Source: Suilimivivens sp964393865 (GTDB taxonomy: Bacteria > Bacillota > Clostridia > Lachnospirales > Lachnospiraceae). From it: a stretch of 64,000 nucleotides of DNA. The DNA lies in NCBI GenBank assembly GCA_964393865.1, contig CAYMUW010000003.1, positions 68,497-132,496 of the forward strand, read 5' to 3'. A program made the translations under genes and the position numbers. The notes beneath the pieces were generated by a model. That model searched no databases, was not told the DNA's origin, and worked only from the letters and a program-made list of their open reading frames with translations. Shown here in pieces: positions 50,363-59,032 of the stretch. Numbering within the stretch: position 1 is the stretch's first letter; the number at the start of each line of letters is the position of its first letter.

Positions 50363-51865
50363 ATGGTACGTAATACTATTGATTATTTAAGGGATACTAT
50401 GGCGAAGTATCCGGATAAAATTGCGCTTGTAGATGAACATAGAAAAATCACATTCAGGGAATTAGATGAAGAGGCCAGAAAAATTGCAACAGAGATTCAA
50501 AAAGGATGTGGTAATGTAAAAAATAAGCCGATTGCTGTCTATATGGATAAATGCGTGGACTGCATTGTTTCTTTCCTAGGGATTGTCTATAGTGGGAATT
50601 TTTATAGTCCAATTGATGTCAAATCTCCGATTGACAGAATCAATAGAATTATTGATGTTTTACAACCTATTGCGGTAGTTTGTAAAAAAGAAATGTTGGA
50701 GGATGTTGCGAATATTAGTAAATGTGTTGTGTTGGAAGAGGCAATACAAAACGAGATTAATGAAGAGGCATGTAAAAATTATAAGTGGGTTTTAGATACG
50801 GATCCCATGTATGTCCTTTTTACATCCGGTTCTACAGGACAGCCCAAAGGTGTTGTCATCAGTCACAAGGGAGTAATCGATTATGTAGAATGGCTATATA
50901 ATAAGTTTGGATTTGATGAGAATACCGTTTTTGGAAATCAAGCTCCATTTTACTTTGATAATTCTATATTGGATATATATTCAACACTTCGTAATGGATC
51001 TACCATGGTTATTATTCCGGAAAAATTATTCACCTTCCCTAGATTATTATTGGAGTATATAAATAAGGAGAATATAAACACAATTTTTTGGGTACCCTCA
51101 GCACTAATTGGTGTTGCAAATTCTGGTGTTTTATCAGAGACTCCTATGCCAAAGCTTCAGAAGGTGTTATTTTGCGGCGAAGTAATGCCTAATAGGCAAT
51201 TAAATATGTGGAGAAAACAGTATCCGGATTTATTATATGCTAATTTGTATGGTCCAACAGAGATAACAGATGCTTGCACATATTATATTGTCAATCGGGA
51301 ATTTGATGATGATGATATTCTGCCTATTGGAGTTCCCTGTGAAAATACTGAAATCATAGTATTAAACGATGAGAATAAAGTAGTCAATGTTGATGAACTG
51401 GGGGAATTATGTGTTCGAGGCACGTGTTTGTCTATGGGGTATTATGGTGATTATGAAAAAACGGATAAGGTTTTTGTTCAGAATCCATTAAACGATAAGT
51501 TTCATGAGAATATTTATCGCACAGGTGATTTGGTTAAATATAATCAATATGGTGAGTTAATATACATATGCAGAAAAGATTATCAAATAAAACATCAGGG
51601 GCACAGAATAGAATTAGGAGAAATAGAGACAGCGGCAAGTTCTCTAACAGGAATAGAGCAAAGCTGCGCATTATATGATGATGTTAATAAACGGATTGTA
51701 CTTATCTGCAAGATTTTCGGTGCAATAACTGAGAAAGAAATATATAAGAAATTGCAAGAAAAAATACCTAGATATATGTTACCATCTAAAATAAAAATAA
51801 TAGATGAAATGCCATTAAATTTGAATGGAAAGATTGATAGAGTGAAACTGAAAAATGAGTTGTGA
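50363..51865 (+). CDS. Amino-acid adenylation enzyme, DltA/NRPS A-domain-like
   Basis: A 500-residue ANL-superfamily enzyme, the same size as DltA. Motifs in order: YVLFTSGSTGQPKGVVISH (A3), QAPFYFDNSILDIYSTL with D199 in the position that binds the substrate alpha-amino group (A4), LLYANLYGPTEITDAC (A5), YRTGDLVKY (A7) and LNLNGKIDRVKL with K490 (A10). It should adenylate an amino acid and load it on the carrier encoded 6 nt downstream. D-alanine is possible, but the pocket differs from the recalled DltA sequence (FDNS instead of FDLS), so the substrate is open. Confidence 0.87.
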   Translation: MVRNTIDYLRDTMAKYPDKIALVDEHRKITFRELDEEARKIATEIQKGCGNVKNKPIAVYMDKCVDCIVSFLGIVYSGNFYSPIDVKSPIDRINRIIDVLQPIAVVCKKEMLEDVANISKCVVLEEAIQNEINEEACKNYKWVLDTDPMYVLFTSGSTGQPKGVVISHKGVIDYVEWLYNKFGFDENTVFGNQAPFYFDNSILDIYSTLRNGSTMVIIPEKLFTFPRLLLEYINKENINTIFWVPSALIGVANSGVLSETPMPKLQKVLFCGEVMPNRQLNMWRKQYPDLLYANLYGPTEITDACTYYIVNREFDDDDILPIGVPCENTEIIVLNDENKVVNVDELGELCVRGTCLSMGYYGDYEKTDKVFVQNPLNDKFHENIYRTGDLVKYNQYGELIYICRKDYQIKHQGHRIELGEIETAASSLTGIEQSCALYDDVNKRIVLICKIFGAITEKEIYKKLQEKIPRYMLPSKIKIIDEMPLNLNGKIDRVKLKNEL

Positions 51866-51871
51866 GGGAAA

Positions 51872-52141
51872 ATGATGGAAGAATATAATGATAAAATACT
51901 GCAGATTTTGCGAGAGATAAACCCTTATGAAGATATAACAGAAGAAACTGAACTGATAGAAACGGAGATTCTGGATTCTATATCGATTTTAGTCCTTGTT
52001 TCAGAGATAGAGGAAGCATATAAAATAGAAATTGACGAGAAAATGATAATTCCCGAAAAGTTTAAGTCAGTTAATGCAATTGTTGAATTGGTCAAACAGT
52101 TATTGGGAGACAATAATAATGAGAGAAATGACAGTCATTAA
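51872..52141 (+). CDS. Acyl/aminoacyl carrier protein (DltC-like)
   Basis: An 89-residue acidic four-helix protein. ILDSISILVLVSEIEEAY places S36 of the DS motif at the phosphopantetheine attachment site, and the spacing and length match DltC and stand-alone carrier proteins. It follows the adenylation gene by 6 nt and overlaps the next gene by 23 nt. Together with 50363 it would form an aminoacyl-thioester relay. Start 51872 or 51875 (double ATG) cannot be separated; GTGAGGGA lies upstream. Confidence 0.88.
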   Translation: MMEEYNDKILQILREINPYEDITEETELIETEILDSISILVLVSEIEEAYKIEIDEKMIIPEKFKSVNAIVELVKQLLGDNNNERNDSH

Positions 52142-53279
52142 TTCAAAAGAATATTTTGATAAAATTAAGAACTACAAAAAAGTAGTACTTTTTGGATGCG
52201 GCGGGAAAGGCAGACAAGCTATTGATATTTTAGAAAGATTAGGAGTTAATATATCTGCAGTCTGCGATAATAACATACAGCTTTGGGGAAAGGAATTTTT
52301 GCCCAATATCTATATTAAATCCTTAGATGAGATTGCAAATGAAATATCAATACAGGATTCTTGCTTTTTGATAACAAGTTCAATAATGTATGCGATTGAG
52401 ATTGAAAAGAGTATCCAAGAAAAATGTTTCGGGGTAGATGTTTATCACTTGTGTAATCCATTTAAAGTTGAACAGACTTTGATAACAGATGCTGAGATTC
52501 AGTTTAATTTGGATAAGCTTAATTTGCAATATGACTTCTTGGAAGATGAGATGTCTAGAAGAATTCTGGCGGCGACAGTAGACAGTAAGGTAACAGGAAA
52601 TATGTTGCCACTGTTAGAGTATACATCAGGTAGGAGCATTGATACCTTTTTTGATTCAGAATTCATTCCAATAAATGAGAATAACGTATACCTTGATATT
52701 GGAGCATATACAGGGGATACAATACAGAGCTTTCTGATGTTTTCAGGAGGAAAATATAGTAAAATTATAGGAATAGAGGCAGATAAAGGGAATTTTCTGT
52801 CTTTATGTAAGTTTGTTAAATATGGGCGTGTTCCTAATATAGATGTATATAATGTTGGGTTATGGGATAGGGAAGAGGATCGTTCCTTTTTTACTAATGA
52901 TAAGAATGATAGTATTAACTATGATAGTCCAAATTTATTTTTGAGAGTAGATGAGCTGGCAGATAATTTATCATTGAATCGAATGAATGGCAAACTGAAA
53001 GAGGATGTCATTCATTTGACAACCTTAGATAAAATAACAAAGAACATTTCGCCAACCATAATAAAGATCAATGCACTAGCAGCAGATAAACATATTATTT
53101 CGGGGGGGGGCAAAATAATAGCAGAAAAAAAGCCAATTCTTATTTTCGAATATGGAGTGACCAAAGCGGATGTATTCAATTTATTGCCTCAAGTAAAAAA
53201 AATGAATAGAGAATATAAATTTTATATTCGTAGAAAGAAAGTGTTTGGTGACATTAAAACGATTGTATATTGTGTATAG
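52119..53279 (+). CDS. FkbM-family methyltransferase with N-terminal Rossmann-like domain
   Basis: A 386-residue protein. Residues ~15-110 are the Rossmann-like domain (KKVVLFGCGGKGRQA, VCDNNIQLWGKEFLP, KSLDEI). From ~190 an FkbM domain follows: VYLDIGAYTGDTIQSF (SAM motif I), IIGIEAD, and IIKINALAADKHIISGGGKII where the family usually has IKxDxEGAE...GA, so the acidic DxEG part is lost. A G9 tract (53102-53110) encodes the GGG and could switch the frame. Sugar O-methylation is the expected role, though the altered motif raises doubt about activity. GGGAGA 8 nt upstream supports 52119. Confidence 0.8.
   Translation: MREMTVINSKEYFDKIKNYKKVVLFGCGGKGRQAIDILERLGVNISAVCDNNIQLWGKEFLPNIYIKSLDEIANEISIQDSCFLITSSIMYAIEIEKSIQEKCFGVDVYHLCNPFKVEQTLITDAEIQFNLDKLNLQYDFLEDEMSRRILAATVDSKVTGNMLPLLEYTSGRSIDTFFDSEFIPINENNVYLDIGAYTGDTIQSFLMFSGGKYSKIIGIEADKGNFLSLCKFVKYGRVPNIDVYNVGLWDREEDRSFFTNDKNDSINYDSPNLFLRVDELADNLSLNRMNGKLKEDVIHLTTLDKITKNISPTIIKINALAADKHIISGGGKIIAEKKPILIFEYGVTKADVFNLLPQVKKMNREYKFYIRRKKVFGDIKTIVYCV
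53102..53110 (+). repeat. G9 homopolymer inside the FkbM methyltransferase gene
   Basis: Nine consecutive G residues encode part of S-G-G-G-K at a family-conserved glycine site, so the present length keeps the frame open. Gain or loss of one G would truncate the last ~55 residues. See the similar tracts at 60501, 62147 and 63506. Confidence 0.9.
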
Positions 53280-53289
53280 CAGGGAACAG

Positions 53290-53318
53290 TTGACATAAAT
53301 TATTATAGAAGTTTTATG
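53290..53318 (+). promoter_or_regulatory. Consensus -35 with weak -10 before gene 53345
   Basis: A perfect TTGACA (53290-53295) is followed after 17 bp by TTTATG (53313-53318), only 3/6 to TATAAT. It lies in the 65-nt gap after the FkbM gene and 27 nt before the next start. Activity would need an activator or tolerate the weak -10. Low-confidence prediction. Confidence 0.3.
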
Positions 53319-53344
53319 GTGTTTTTTCAGGAGATAAGTAATAA

Positions 53345-54775
53345 ATGTTTATTGATAAAAATACAGAATTTGTGATTTATGGAGTAGGAGAAATTGGAAA
53401 TATATGCTATCAGCTATTAAGGCAAAATGGTTATGAGATAGTATATGGTTTAGACAAAAAAAAGTCTGGAGAAGGATTATTACCTAATGTATATACCTAT
53501 ATTTTAGGAGAAGAACCTAAAGAATTAGCGAGGGGAAAATATGTTGTAGTTATTTGCCTTGCAAATGGTTTGTTACATAAGGATGTGGCAGATAATTTGT
53601 ACAAGAGTGGGTATAGGTATATTGTTTTTTTGCCGATTGCGCACAGCATAGATGATCATACAAAGGGAAGATTGACTGCGAATTACAATGCGATACTGGA
53701 GTGTAATAGTGATGTTGTAGGAATTGAGCTTCATGATTATTCAAGGTATAAAAAATTTGAATTTTCAACAAATGGTTCACTTTTAAGGGAAAATGATGGT
53801 GAGTATACCGTTTTTTGTGGTATAGAAATGTTATATTCTGAGAGCATAGAACTGTGGACTGGTGATAAAAATAAAGTGTTTATTCAATTAAAATACGAAG
53901 ATCGCAGTATTGCGATGATGCACCCATGCAAAGTATTGTTTGATTATTTGGGCTCAAAAAGGATAGATTGCAATTTATATTTTGAGAGTAAGAAAAAAGA
54001 ACCAGACGAGAATGAAAAAAAAGAAGAATTAATTGCCAGAGAAGAATTATATTACATTTTTAAGGCAGAGCATAACAAAGGGATGCATTTCTTTATTGAT
54101 AGTGCACCAAAAGCTGTATGGAATCCGAAAAATTATTGGAATTTGGTAGGAGGGCATCACAGAACATTATATCTGCTTCATGAAGGACATACTGTTTTCC
54201 CGATAAAGGTTAGAAAGGCTGATTTTGAAACTTGGGTAAATGCAGCCGCACTGAAAAATATCGTAAACTATTTAAACGAGAAAAAAATAACCAGATTATA
54301 TGCGCCGATACCGCATCCTGCCTTTTTGAATTTTATGTCGAAATATGAAAATGGAGGAAAAACAGAATTGGAGAGCATATTAAGCTTTTTGGCGGATTAT
54401 GACTGCTCGGAGCTTTCTATACTTGATTCCTTGAATGATGAAGGATACTTTGCGAGGGTATTTGATAGAATAGGTGTCAGACGAGTTCTTTTTTACAACA
54501 GAGAAAAAGAACAGAGAGAGCTTGCATTATTATTGGGGAAATTACTGTATCGTCTTAACGATGATAATATTGTCGAACATTTATCGAACAATGAACGATT
54601 TGACATAATATTATGCGAGGAAAAAGACGTTGAGCAGTATAGAAAAATATGCAATCATTTTATGTTTGTATATCGGATAGCTTATGCTTGCAAAAAGGAA
54701 GCTGGGCAGGTCATTTTTTCTGAATATCGTGATGCAACAATTCGTACAATTAAGGTAATGGATATGCGTTCATAG
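53345..54775 (+). CDS. Unknown protein: Rossmann-like N-terminus plus ParB/Srx-like motif (paralog A)
   Basis: A 476-residue protein. Residues 1-95 are the Rossmann-like domain (FVIYGVGEIGNICYQ, GLDKKKSGEGLLP). The middle contains V268-GGHH-R273 followed by TLYLLHEGHTVFPIKV, the pattern of ParB/sulfiredoxin-type domains (GxHR...G...ipv). The next gene encodes a protein of equal length with aligned segments (SSGRNRVCFLIAKGFKYVPV), so these are tandem paralogs. The C-terminal third has no recognised motif. No membrane segment. Function is unknown; position suggests glycan modification. The start ATG has AGGAG about 10 nt upstream. Confidence 0.7.
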   Translation: MFIDKNTEFVIYGVGEIGNICYQLLRQNGYEIVYGLDKKKSGEGLLPNVYTYILGEEPKELARGKYVVVICLANGLLHKDVADNLYKSGYRYIVFLPIAHSIDDHTKGRLTANYNAILECNSDVVGIELHDYSRYKKFEFSTNGSLLRENDGEYTVFCGIEMLYSESIELWTGDKNKVFIQLKYEDRSIAMMHPCKVLFDYLGSKRIDCNLYFESKKKEPDENEKKEELIAREELYYIFKAEHNKGMHFFIDSAPKAVWNPKNYWNLVGGHHRTLYLLHEGHTVFPIKVRKADFETWVNAAALKNIVNYLNEKKITRLYAPIPHPAFLNFMSKYENGGKTELESILSFLADYDCSELSILDSLNDEGYFARVFDRIGVRRVLFYNREKEQRELALLLGKLLYRLNDDNIVEHLSNNERFDIILCEEKDVEQYRKICNHFMFVYRIAYACKKEAGQVIFSEYRDATIRTIKVMDMRS

Positions 54776-54797
54776 ACTGGTAAAGAGGAAAAAAATT

Positions 54798-56228
54798 GTG
54801 AACAAGAAAAGAATCTGTATATATGGAACGGGTGGAAATGGTATAAAGGTTTATCATGTTCTGAAAGACAAGTATGCGGTTGAAGGATTTATCGATAAAA
54901 GGGCATCAGAAATCGGGCGAATCGAGGGAGAAGCTGTATGGTCATTAGAAGATTTTAATGTTGAAAAGGACTGCATAATTATTATTACGGTGAAGAATAT
55001 TTTTCTCCATGATGAGATTGTAAGAGAACTGATTAAGCGAGGCTATCATTATTTCATTTTTAAAGCGGGAAATGTATTGAAAGGTAACACTTCTGAAAGA
55101 GAGAAAATAGTAGATGATCTGTATGAGACAATCGTCGAAAAGAAGTGTTTACCCAATATAATGGAAGTTCCAAAGACTGAGAGAATAGAATATAGATTTG
55201 ATAATAAATTGTTAATATGTAAGGGCGAGAGTGCAGTTAAGGCATGGTGTCCAATTGAGCTTTTATTTAATTATGAGAATTCAAATGATTATTCCGGTCT
55301 TAATATGCCACTATTTTTCCCTCTAATCGACTTGTTTCGTTTTTTCTTGGGACAATATGGAGCATCGGTGGATCAATGCAAGGATGCTGTAGGCAATTTC
55401 TTGTTATATGCTGGTGAGTGGTTATATAACAATGGCCGAGAAATGACGGAAACGCAGATGAACAGTTTTTTGGAGTCCAGGCGTTCGATTTTTGAACAAA
55501 TGCAAAAAATGGTCGAGGTAGATATAGATTTCTTCAAACGTAATTGTGTAAATGTGGTTTATAAAGGAAAGAAATTTTTTATGGTATCTAGTGGTCGAAA
55601 TAGGGTATGCTTTTTGATTGCGAAAGGATTTAAGTATGTGCCTGTTGAAATGAGTTATGATGATTATGAAAAATGGTGTGATATGGAATATGTAAAAGAA
55701 GTTGAGCGAGAAATCAATGATAAGGACATTAATACATTTTTTGCTTTGCATACGAATCCGTATTTAGCGGATTTTAGGACTGAGTTCAATGACTATCAGA
55801 GGCTCTTTTTAATTCCGGCTGCAACGTATATATATAAAAAAGTATTTTCAGAAAATGTGATTAATTTAAAAGGAAAAATTCAACGGTTTGACTATATGAA
55901 GGCATTATGTCAGATTAGGGAATCTGTCTTCAGGGTTTTGGCTAATGATGGTAACATTGCTAATGAGTATTTTGAAAGTATTGAATTCAGTATAGCTGCT
56001 TGTACCAGCGATGCAAAATATTTGCTTGTGAATAGTGTAAATATTGAGAACGAAGAACAAACATACAAAGAGATATCAAATTTTGAGGGCGAGATAGCTT
56101 TTTGTATGGAATATGAAAATGGTGAAGTAGACAAGATTCTGGATGGAAAAAATTTCAGGTTGGAGAGCATATTGTTTCGATCATATTATAGAAATCGTAT
56201 GATTTATGGTGCAATATATAAAAGGTAA
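54798..56228 (+). CDS. Unknown protein: Rossmann-like N-terminus plus ParB/Srx-like motif (paralog B)
   Basis: A 476-residue protein, the same length as its upstream neighbour. N-terminal RICIYGTGGNGIKVYHVL and FIDKRASEIG form the Rossmann-like domain. S264-SGRN-R269 and VCFLIAKGFKYVPVEMSYDDYEKW align with VGGHHRTLYLLHEG...FPIKVRKADFETW of paralog A, and NTFFALHTNPYLADF with TRLYAPIPHPAFLNF. The histidines of A's GGHHR are replaced here, so one copy may have lost or changed activity. The start is GTG 54798 with AAGAGGAA about 9 nt upstream. Function unknown. Confidence 0.7.
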   Translation: MNKKRICIYGTGGNGIKVYHVLKDKYAVEGFIDKRASEIGRIEGEAVWSLEDFNVEKDCIIIITVKNIFLHDEIVRELIKRGYHYFIFKAGNVLKGNTSEREKIVDDLYETIVEKKCLPNIMEVPKTERIEYRFDNKLLICKGESAVKAWCPIELLFNYENSNDYSGLNMPLFFPLIDLFRFFLGQYGASVDQCKDAVGNFLLYAGEWLYNNGREMTETQMNSFLESRRSIFEQMQKMVEVDIDFFKRNCVNVVYKGKKFFMVSSGRNRVCFLIAKGFKYVPVEMSYDDYEKWCDMEYVKEVEREINDKDINTFFALHTNPYLADFRTEFNDYQRLFLIPAATYIYKKVFSENVINLKGKIQRFDYMKALCQIRESVFRVLANDGNIANEYFESIEFSIAACTSDAKYLLVNSVNIENEEQTYKEISNFEGEIAFCMEYENGEVDKILDGKNFRLESILFRSYYRNRMIYGAIYKR

Positions 56229-56258
56229 AATGATCTGAATAAAATAGAAGGAATAATT

Positions 56259-57017
56259 ATGAAGAGAATTCTGATTTTTGGCGCATCGGATGTAGGTGCT
56301 CTTGCGAAGCGAAAACTATTAGAAGAAGGATATGAAGTGCTTGCTTTTGCCGATAACGACAAAAAGAAATGGGGGACAGAGTTTGAAGGATTGCAGGTTA
56401 TAGCACCAAGCGATATCGATGTTTTACAAGTTGATTATGTTGCAATAGGGTTATATAAGCATATCAGTTGTGTACGTGAGCAGCTTATTGCACTTGGAAT
56501 AGATGAGGGGCAAATTATTATCCCGGTGTCGCCGGATAAAAAGTTGTTTTATAATGAGAGATATACTGAGAAAAATACGGAGAAATCCAAGTATGAAAGG
56601 TATAGCATTGGGGATTTTGCATTGATGGAGAGGGAGAAGCCATCGATAAGTGATAATTCTATTTTGCAAATGAGAATAGAGGATCTAAAGAGAAATCTTT
56701 TGAATAACAACATCCCTTTTGAGGAAGTGTGTGTGTGTGGTGGAGCTGTATATGAGGCATATGGCAAGAGGGAATCTAATATACGGGATGACCTTGATAT
56801 TATTATGACTGACAGATTCCGTAAACTCTATGGCAAAGAATTGATAATTGTTTCGGATGAGGTAGAGGTACATAAGCAAAACAATTACAGATTAGATGCG
56901 GGCGGTGAAGTAATTGATGATGCCATAATATGGAATTCAAATTATCACATTATAATAGATGAGATTAAGTTTATTAGACTGGGAGTTATGGAAAAACTTG
57001 TCACCAAGAAGGGTTAA
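56259..57017 (+). CDS. Rossmann-like domain fused to a nucleotidyltransferase-like domain
   Basis: A 252-residue protein. Residues 1-95 (ILIFGASDVGALAKRKLL, FADNDKKKWGTEFEG) are the shared Rossmann-like domain. From ~155, VCVCGGAVYEAYGKRESNIRD followed by DLDIIMTD recalls the pol-beta-type nucleotidyltransferase core (GG/GS, then DxD), as in capsule-locus NTase/LicD-like proteins. The C-terminus is short (KFIRLGVMEKLVTKKG). It may transfer a nucleotide or phospho-group, but only two motifs are visible. It has no membrane segment. It starts 31 nt after paralog B. Confidence 0.5.
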   Translation: MKRILIFGASDVGALAKRKLLEEGYEVLAFADNDKKKWGTEFEGLQVIAPSDIDVLQVDYVAIGLYKHISCVREQLIALGIDEGQIIIPVSPDKKLFYNERYTEKNTEKSKYERYSIGDFALMEREKPSISDNSILQMRIEDLKRNLLNNNIPFEEVCVCGGAVYEAYGKRESNIRDDLDIIMTDRFRKLYGKELIIVSDEVEVHKQNNYRLDAGGEVIDDAIIWNSNYHIIIDEIKFIRLGVMEKLVTKKG

Positions 57018-57065
57018 TGTTTTACAAAGAGATTGAGACAGAAAACAAAAAGGAAGTTAATTATT

Positions 57066-57908
57066 ATGGAAAATAGGAGCCTGCTGGAGAGGATATTGAT
57101 GAAAATTGGACGCTTGTTTATCTGGAGTCCGGATGTGCGGAATGAATTGTGGAAAATCTGGTGTATTATCACAAGGAAGAAAGCCCATGAAATAAAGAAG
57201 GATGTACAAAAATATAAAGAAGATATAAGCGCATATAAGCGCTTAAATTCAAGAAAAAACTTTGACTATAACGAGGAATATGCGCATCCATGCCTATTTG
57301 AATGGAGGGGGCAGGCTGGATACCCAGGATCGTACTTTTGGCAGGATTTGTGGGGAGCCATGAAGATTCAAGAGCGTATGCCGGAGGAGCATTTTGACAT
57401 AGGTTCAAGAATAGATGGTTTTATTTCACATTTAATGTTGCTAAAAACTGTGAAGATTACGTTAATTGACATTAGACCATTGGATAAGGAAATACCGGGA
57501 GTGAATTTCTTACAGGGTGACGCTACGGATCTTAAGGATATTGCGGACAATTCAATAGATAGTCTCTCTGCGCTATGTTCGCTCGAGCATTTCGGTTTAG
57601 GAAGATATGGTGATATTATAGATCCTGAGGCGTGCTTTAAAGCTTTTAAGGCTATTCAGCGGGTGGTCAAACAGGATGGATATATTTATATTTCTGTTCC
57701 TATCGGAAAGGAAAGAGTGTGTTTTAATGCCCATCGGGTTTTTTCCCCAAGTACAATCATGGAAGCATTTGATGCCTGTGCACTGGAAGAGTTTTCAGTG
57801 TTGGATATGTATAAGGAACCTATATTACGAAGTGATGTTGGATATCATGATTACGATGAGTATGTAGGAAGTGGTGTGATGGGGCTGTTTGTATTTCGGA
57901 AGAAATAA
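57066..57908 (+). CDS. DUF268 methyltransferase-like protein
   Basis: A 280-residue protein. FDIGSRIDGFISHLM and ITLIDIRPLDKEIPGVNFLQGDATDLKDI form a SAM-binding Rossmann core, then SLCSLEHFGLGRYGDIIDP and YISVPIGKERVCFNAHRVFSPSTI are typical of DUF268. The N-terminal 60 residues are basic and helical. AGGAAG 9 nt before ATG 57066 beats the upstream TTG 57033. DUF268 proteins recur in surface-glycan loci and are probably sugar methyltransferases; the acceptor is unknown. Confidence 0.75.
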   Translation: MENRSLLERILMKIGRLFIWSPDVRNELWKIWCIITRKKAHEIKKDVQKYKEDISAYKRLNSRKNFDYNEEYAHPCLFEWRGQAGYPGSYFWQDLWGAMKIQERMPEEHFDIGSRIDGFISHLMLLKTVKITLIDIRPLDKEIPGVNFLQGDATDLKDIADNSIDSLSALCSLEHFGLGRYGDIIDPEACFKAFKAIQRVVKQDGYIYISVPIGKERVCFNAHRVFSPSTIMEAFDACALEEFSVLDMYKEPILRSDVGYHDYDEYVGSGVMGLFVFRKK

Positions 57909-57934
57909 GGAAATATATAAGGAGATTGGGAAAT

Positions 57935-59032
57935 ATGAATTTTATTGCACAGATGGAACCTTGCTTTGATGAAAAGGAGAGAAAAGCTCTTGACGATTAT
58001 ATGAGAGAAGGCGGATGGGTTACTGAGTTTAGGAAAACCAGAGAATTTGAGCAGATGATTGCTCAATACACAGGAGCAAAATATTGTTCAATTATGACGA
58101 ATGGAACTATTTCGCTTTCGGCAGCATTAATGGCATGTGGAATCGGAGTTGGGGATGAGGTTGTTGTACCGGACTATACTATGGTGGCGACGCCGAATGC
58201 TGTTGAACTTATAGGGGCCAAAGCAGTATTTGCAGATATTGACAAGCGAAATCTCTGCTTAGACTTTGAGGCAATGAAAAAAGCAATTACAGATAAAACA
58301 AAAGCTGTGATGCTTGTAAGCATCAATGGACGTTGCCCTGAAAATATTGAACAATATGTTTCTTTTTGTAAAGAGAAGGGCATTTATTTGATTGAAGATG
58401 CTGCGCAATCACTTGGAAGTACACACCATGGAAGGCATTTGGGGCGATTTGGTTGTATTGGCAGTTTTTCTTTTAGTGCACCTAAGATTATTACAACAGG
58501 ACAGGGTGGCGCACTTATTACAGATGACAAGGAACTATATGAAAGGATAGTAAAAATTCGTGACTTTGGGAGATTGGGAGGAGGAACAGACCATTATTTG
58601 ATTAAAGGATGGAATTTTAAATTTACAGACATTCAAGCTGTGATTGGAATTGAACAGATGAAAAAGCTTCAGGAAAGAGTGGCTCGAAAAAAGGAAATGC
58701 AGAAGCTTTATGAGAGAGGATTGCAGGGAATATCCGGAATTACCTTGATTGAGACAAATGCAGAGGAGACTGCACCATGGTTTTTTGATATTTTGTGTGA
58801 TGATAGGGAAAATCTGATGCAGTGTTTGAAAGAAAAAGGAATAGGAACGAGGCCTTTTTACCCTGCTTTACACTTAGAACCGGCATATGGGCGGTATGAG
58901 TTGAGGTTTCCGACAGCAGAAGAAGTTTCGAGACGTGGGTTGTGGTTACCATCCTCGATAAAACTTCAAGATAAAGAAATACAATACATATGTAAATGTA
59001 TTAAAAACTTTTATGAGGGGTATAGTCTATGA
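57935..59032 (+). CDS. DegT/DnrJ/EryC1/StrS sugar aminotransferase
   Basis: A 365-residue PLP enzyme. K184 in FSFSAPKIITTGQGGAL is the Schiff-base lysine, VVVPDYTMVATPNAV the PLP-ring region, YLIEDAAQSLGS the Asp/Gln PLP contacts, and GWNFKFTDIQAVIG the family signature. It aminates a keto sugar nucleotide, here most likely a 4- or 3-keto-deoxysugar. No dehydratase supplying that keto sugar is in the window. AAGGAG precedes ATG 57935; TTG 57926 is too near the site. The next gene overlaps by ATGA. Confidence 0.9.
   Translation: MNFIAQMEPCFDEKERKALDDYMREGGWVTEFRKTREFEQMIAQYTGAKYCSIMTNGTISLSAALMACGIGVGDEVVVPDYTMVATPNAVELIGAKAVFADIDKRNLCLDFEAMKKAITDKTKAVMLVSINGRCPENIEQYVSFCKEKGIYLIEDAAQSLGSTHHGRHLGRFGCIGSFSFSAPKIITTGQGGALITDDKELYERIVKIRDFGRLGGGTDHYLIKGWNFKFTDIQAVIGIEQMKKLQERVARKKEMQKLYERGLQGISGITLIETNAEETAPWFFDILCDDRENLMQCLKEKGIGTRPFYPALHLEPAYGRYELRFPTAEEVSRRGLWLPSSIKLQDKEIQYICKCIKNFYEGYSL

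Noticed and set aside
50363..52141. A canonical dlt operon for teichoic acid D-alanylation
   Set aside because: No MBOAT DltB, and the SGNH-like partner has a Rossmann-like fusion and GDC motif, so it is described as Dlt-like only.
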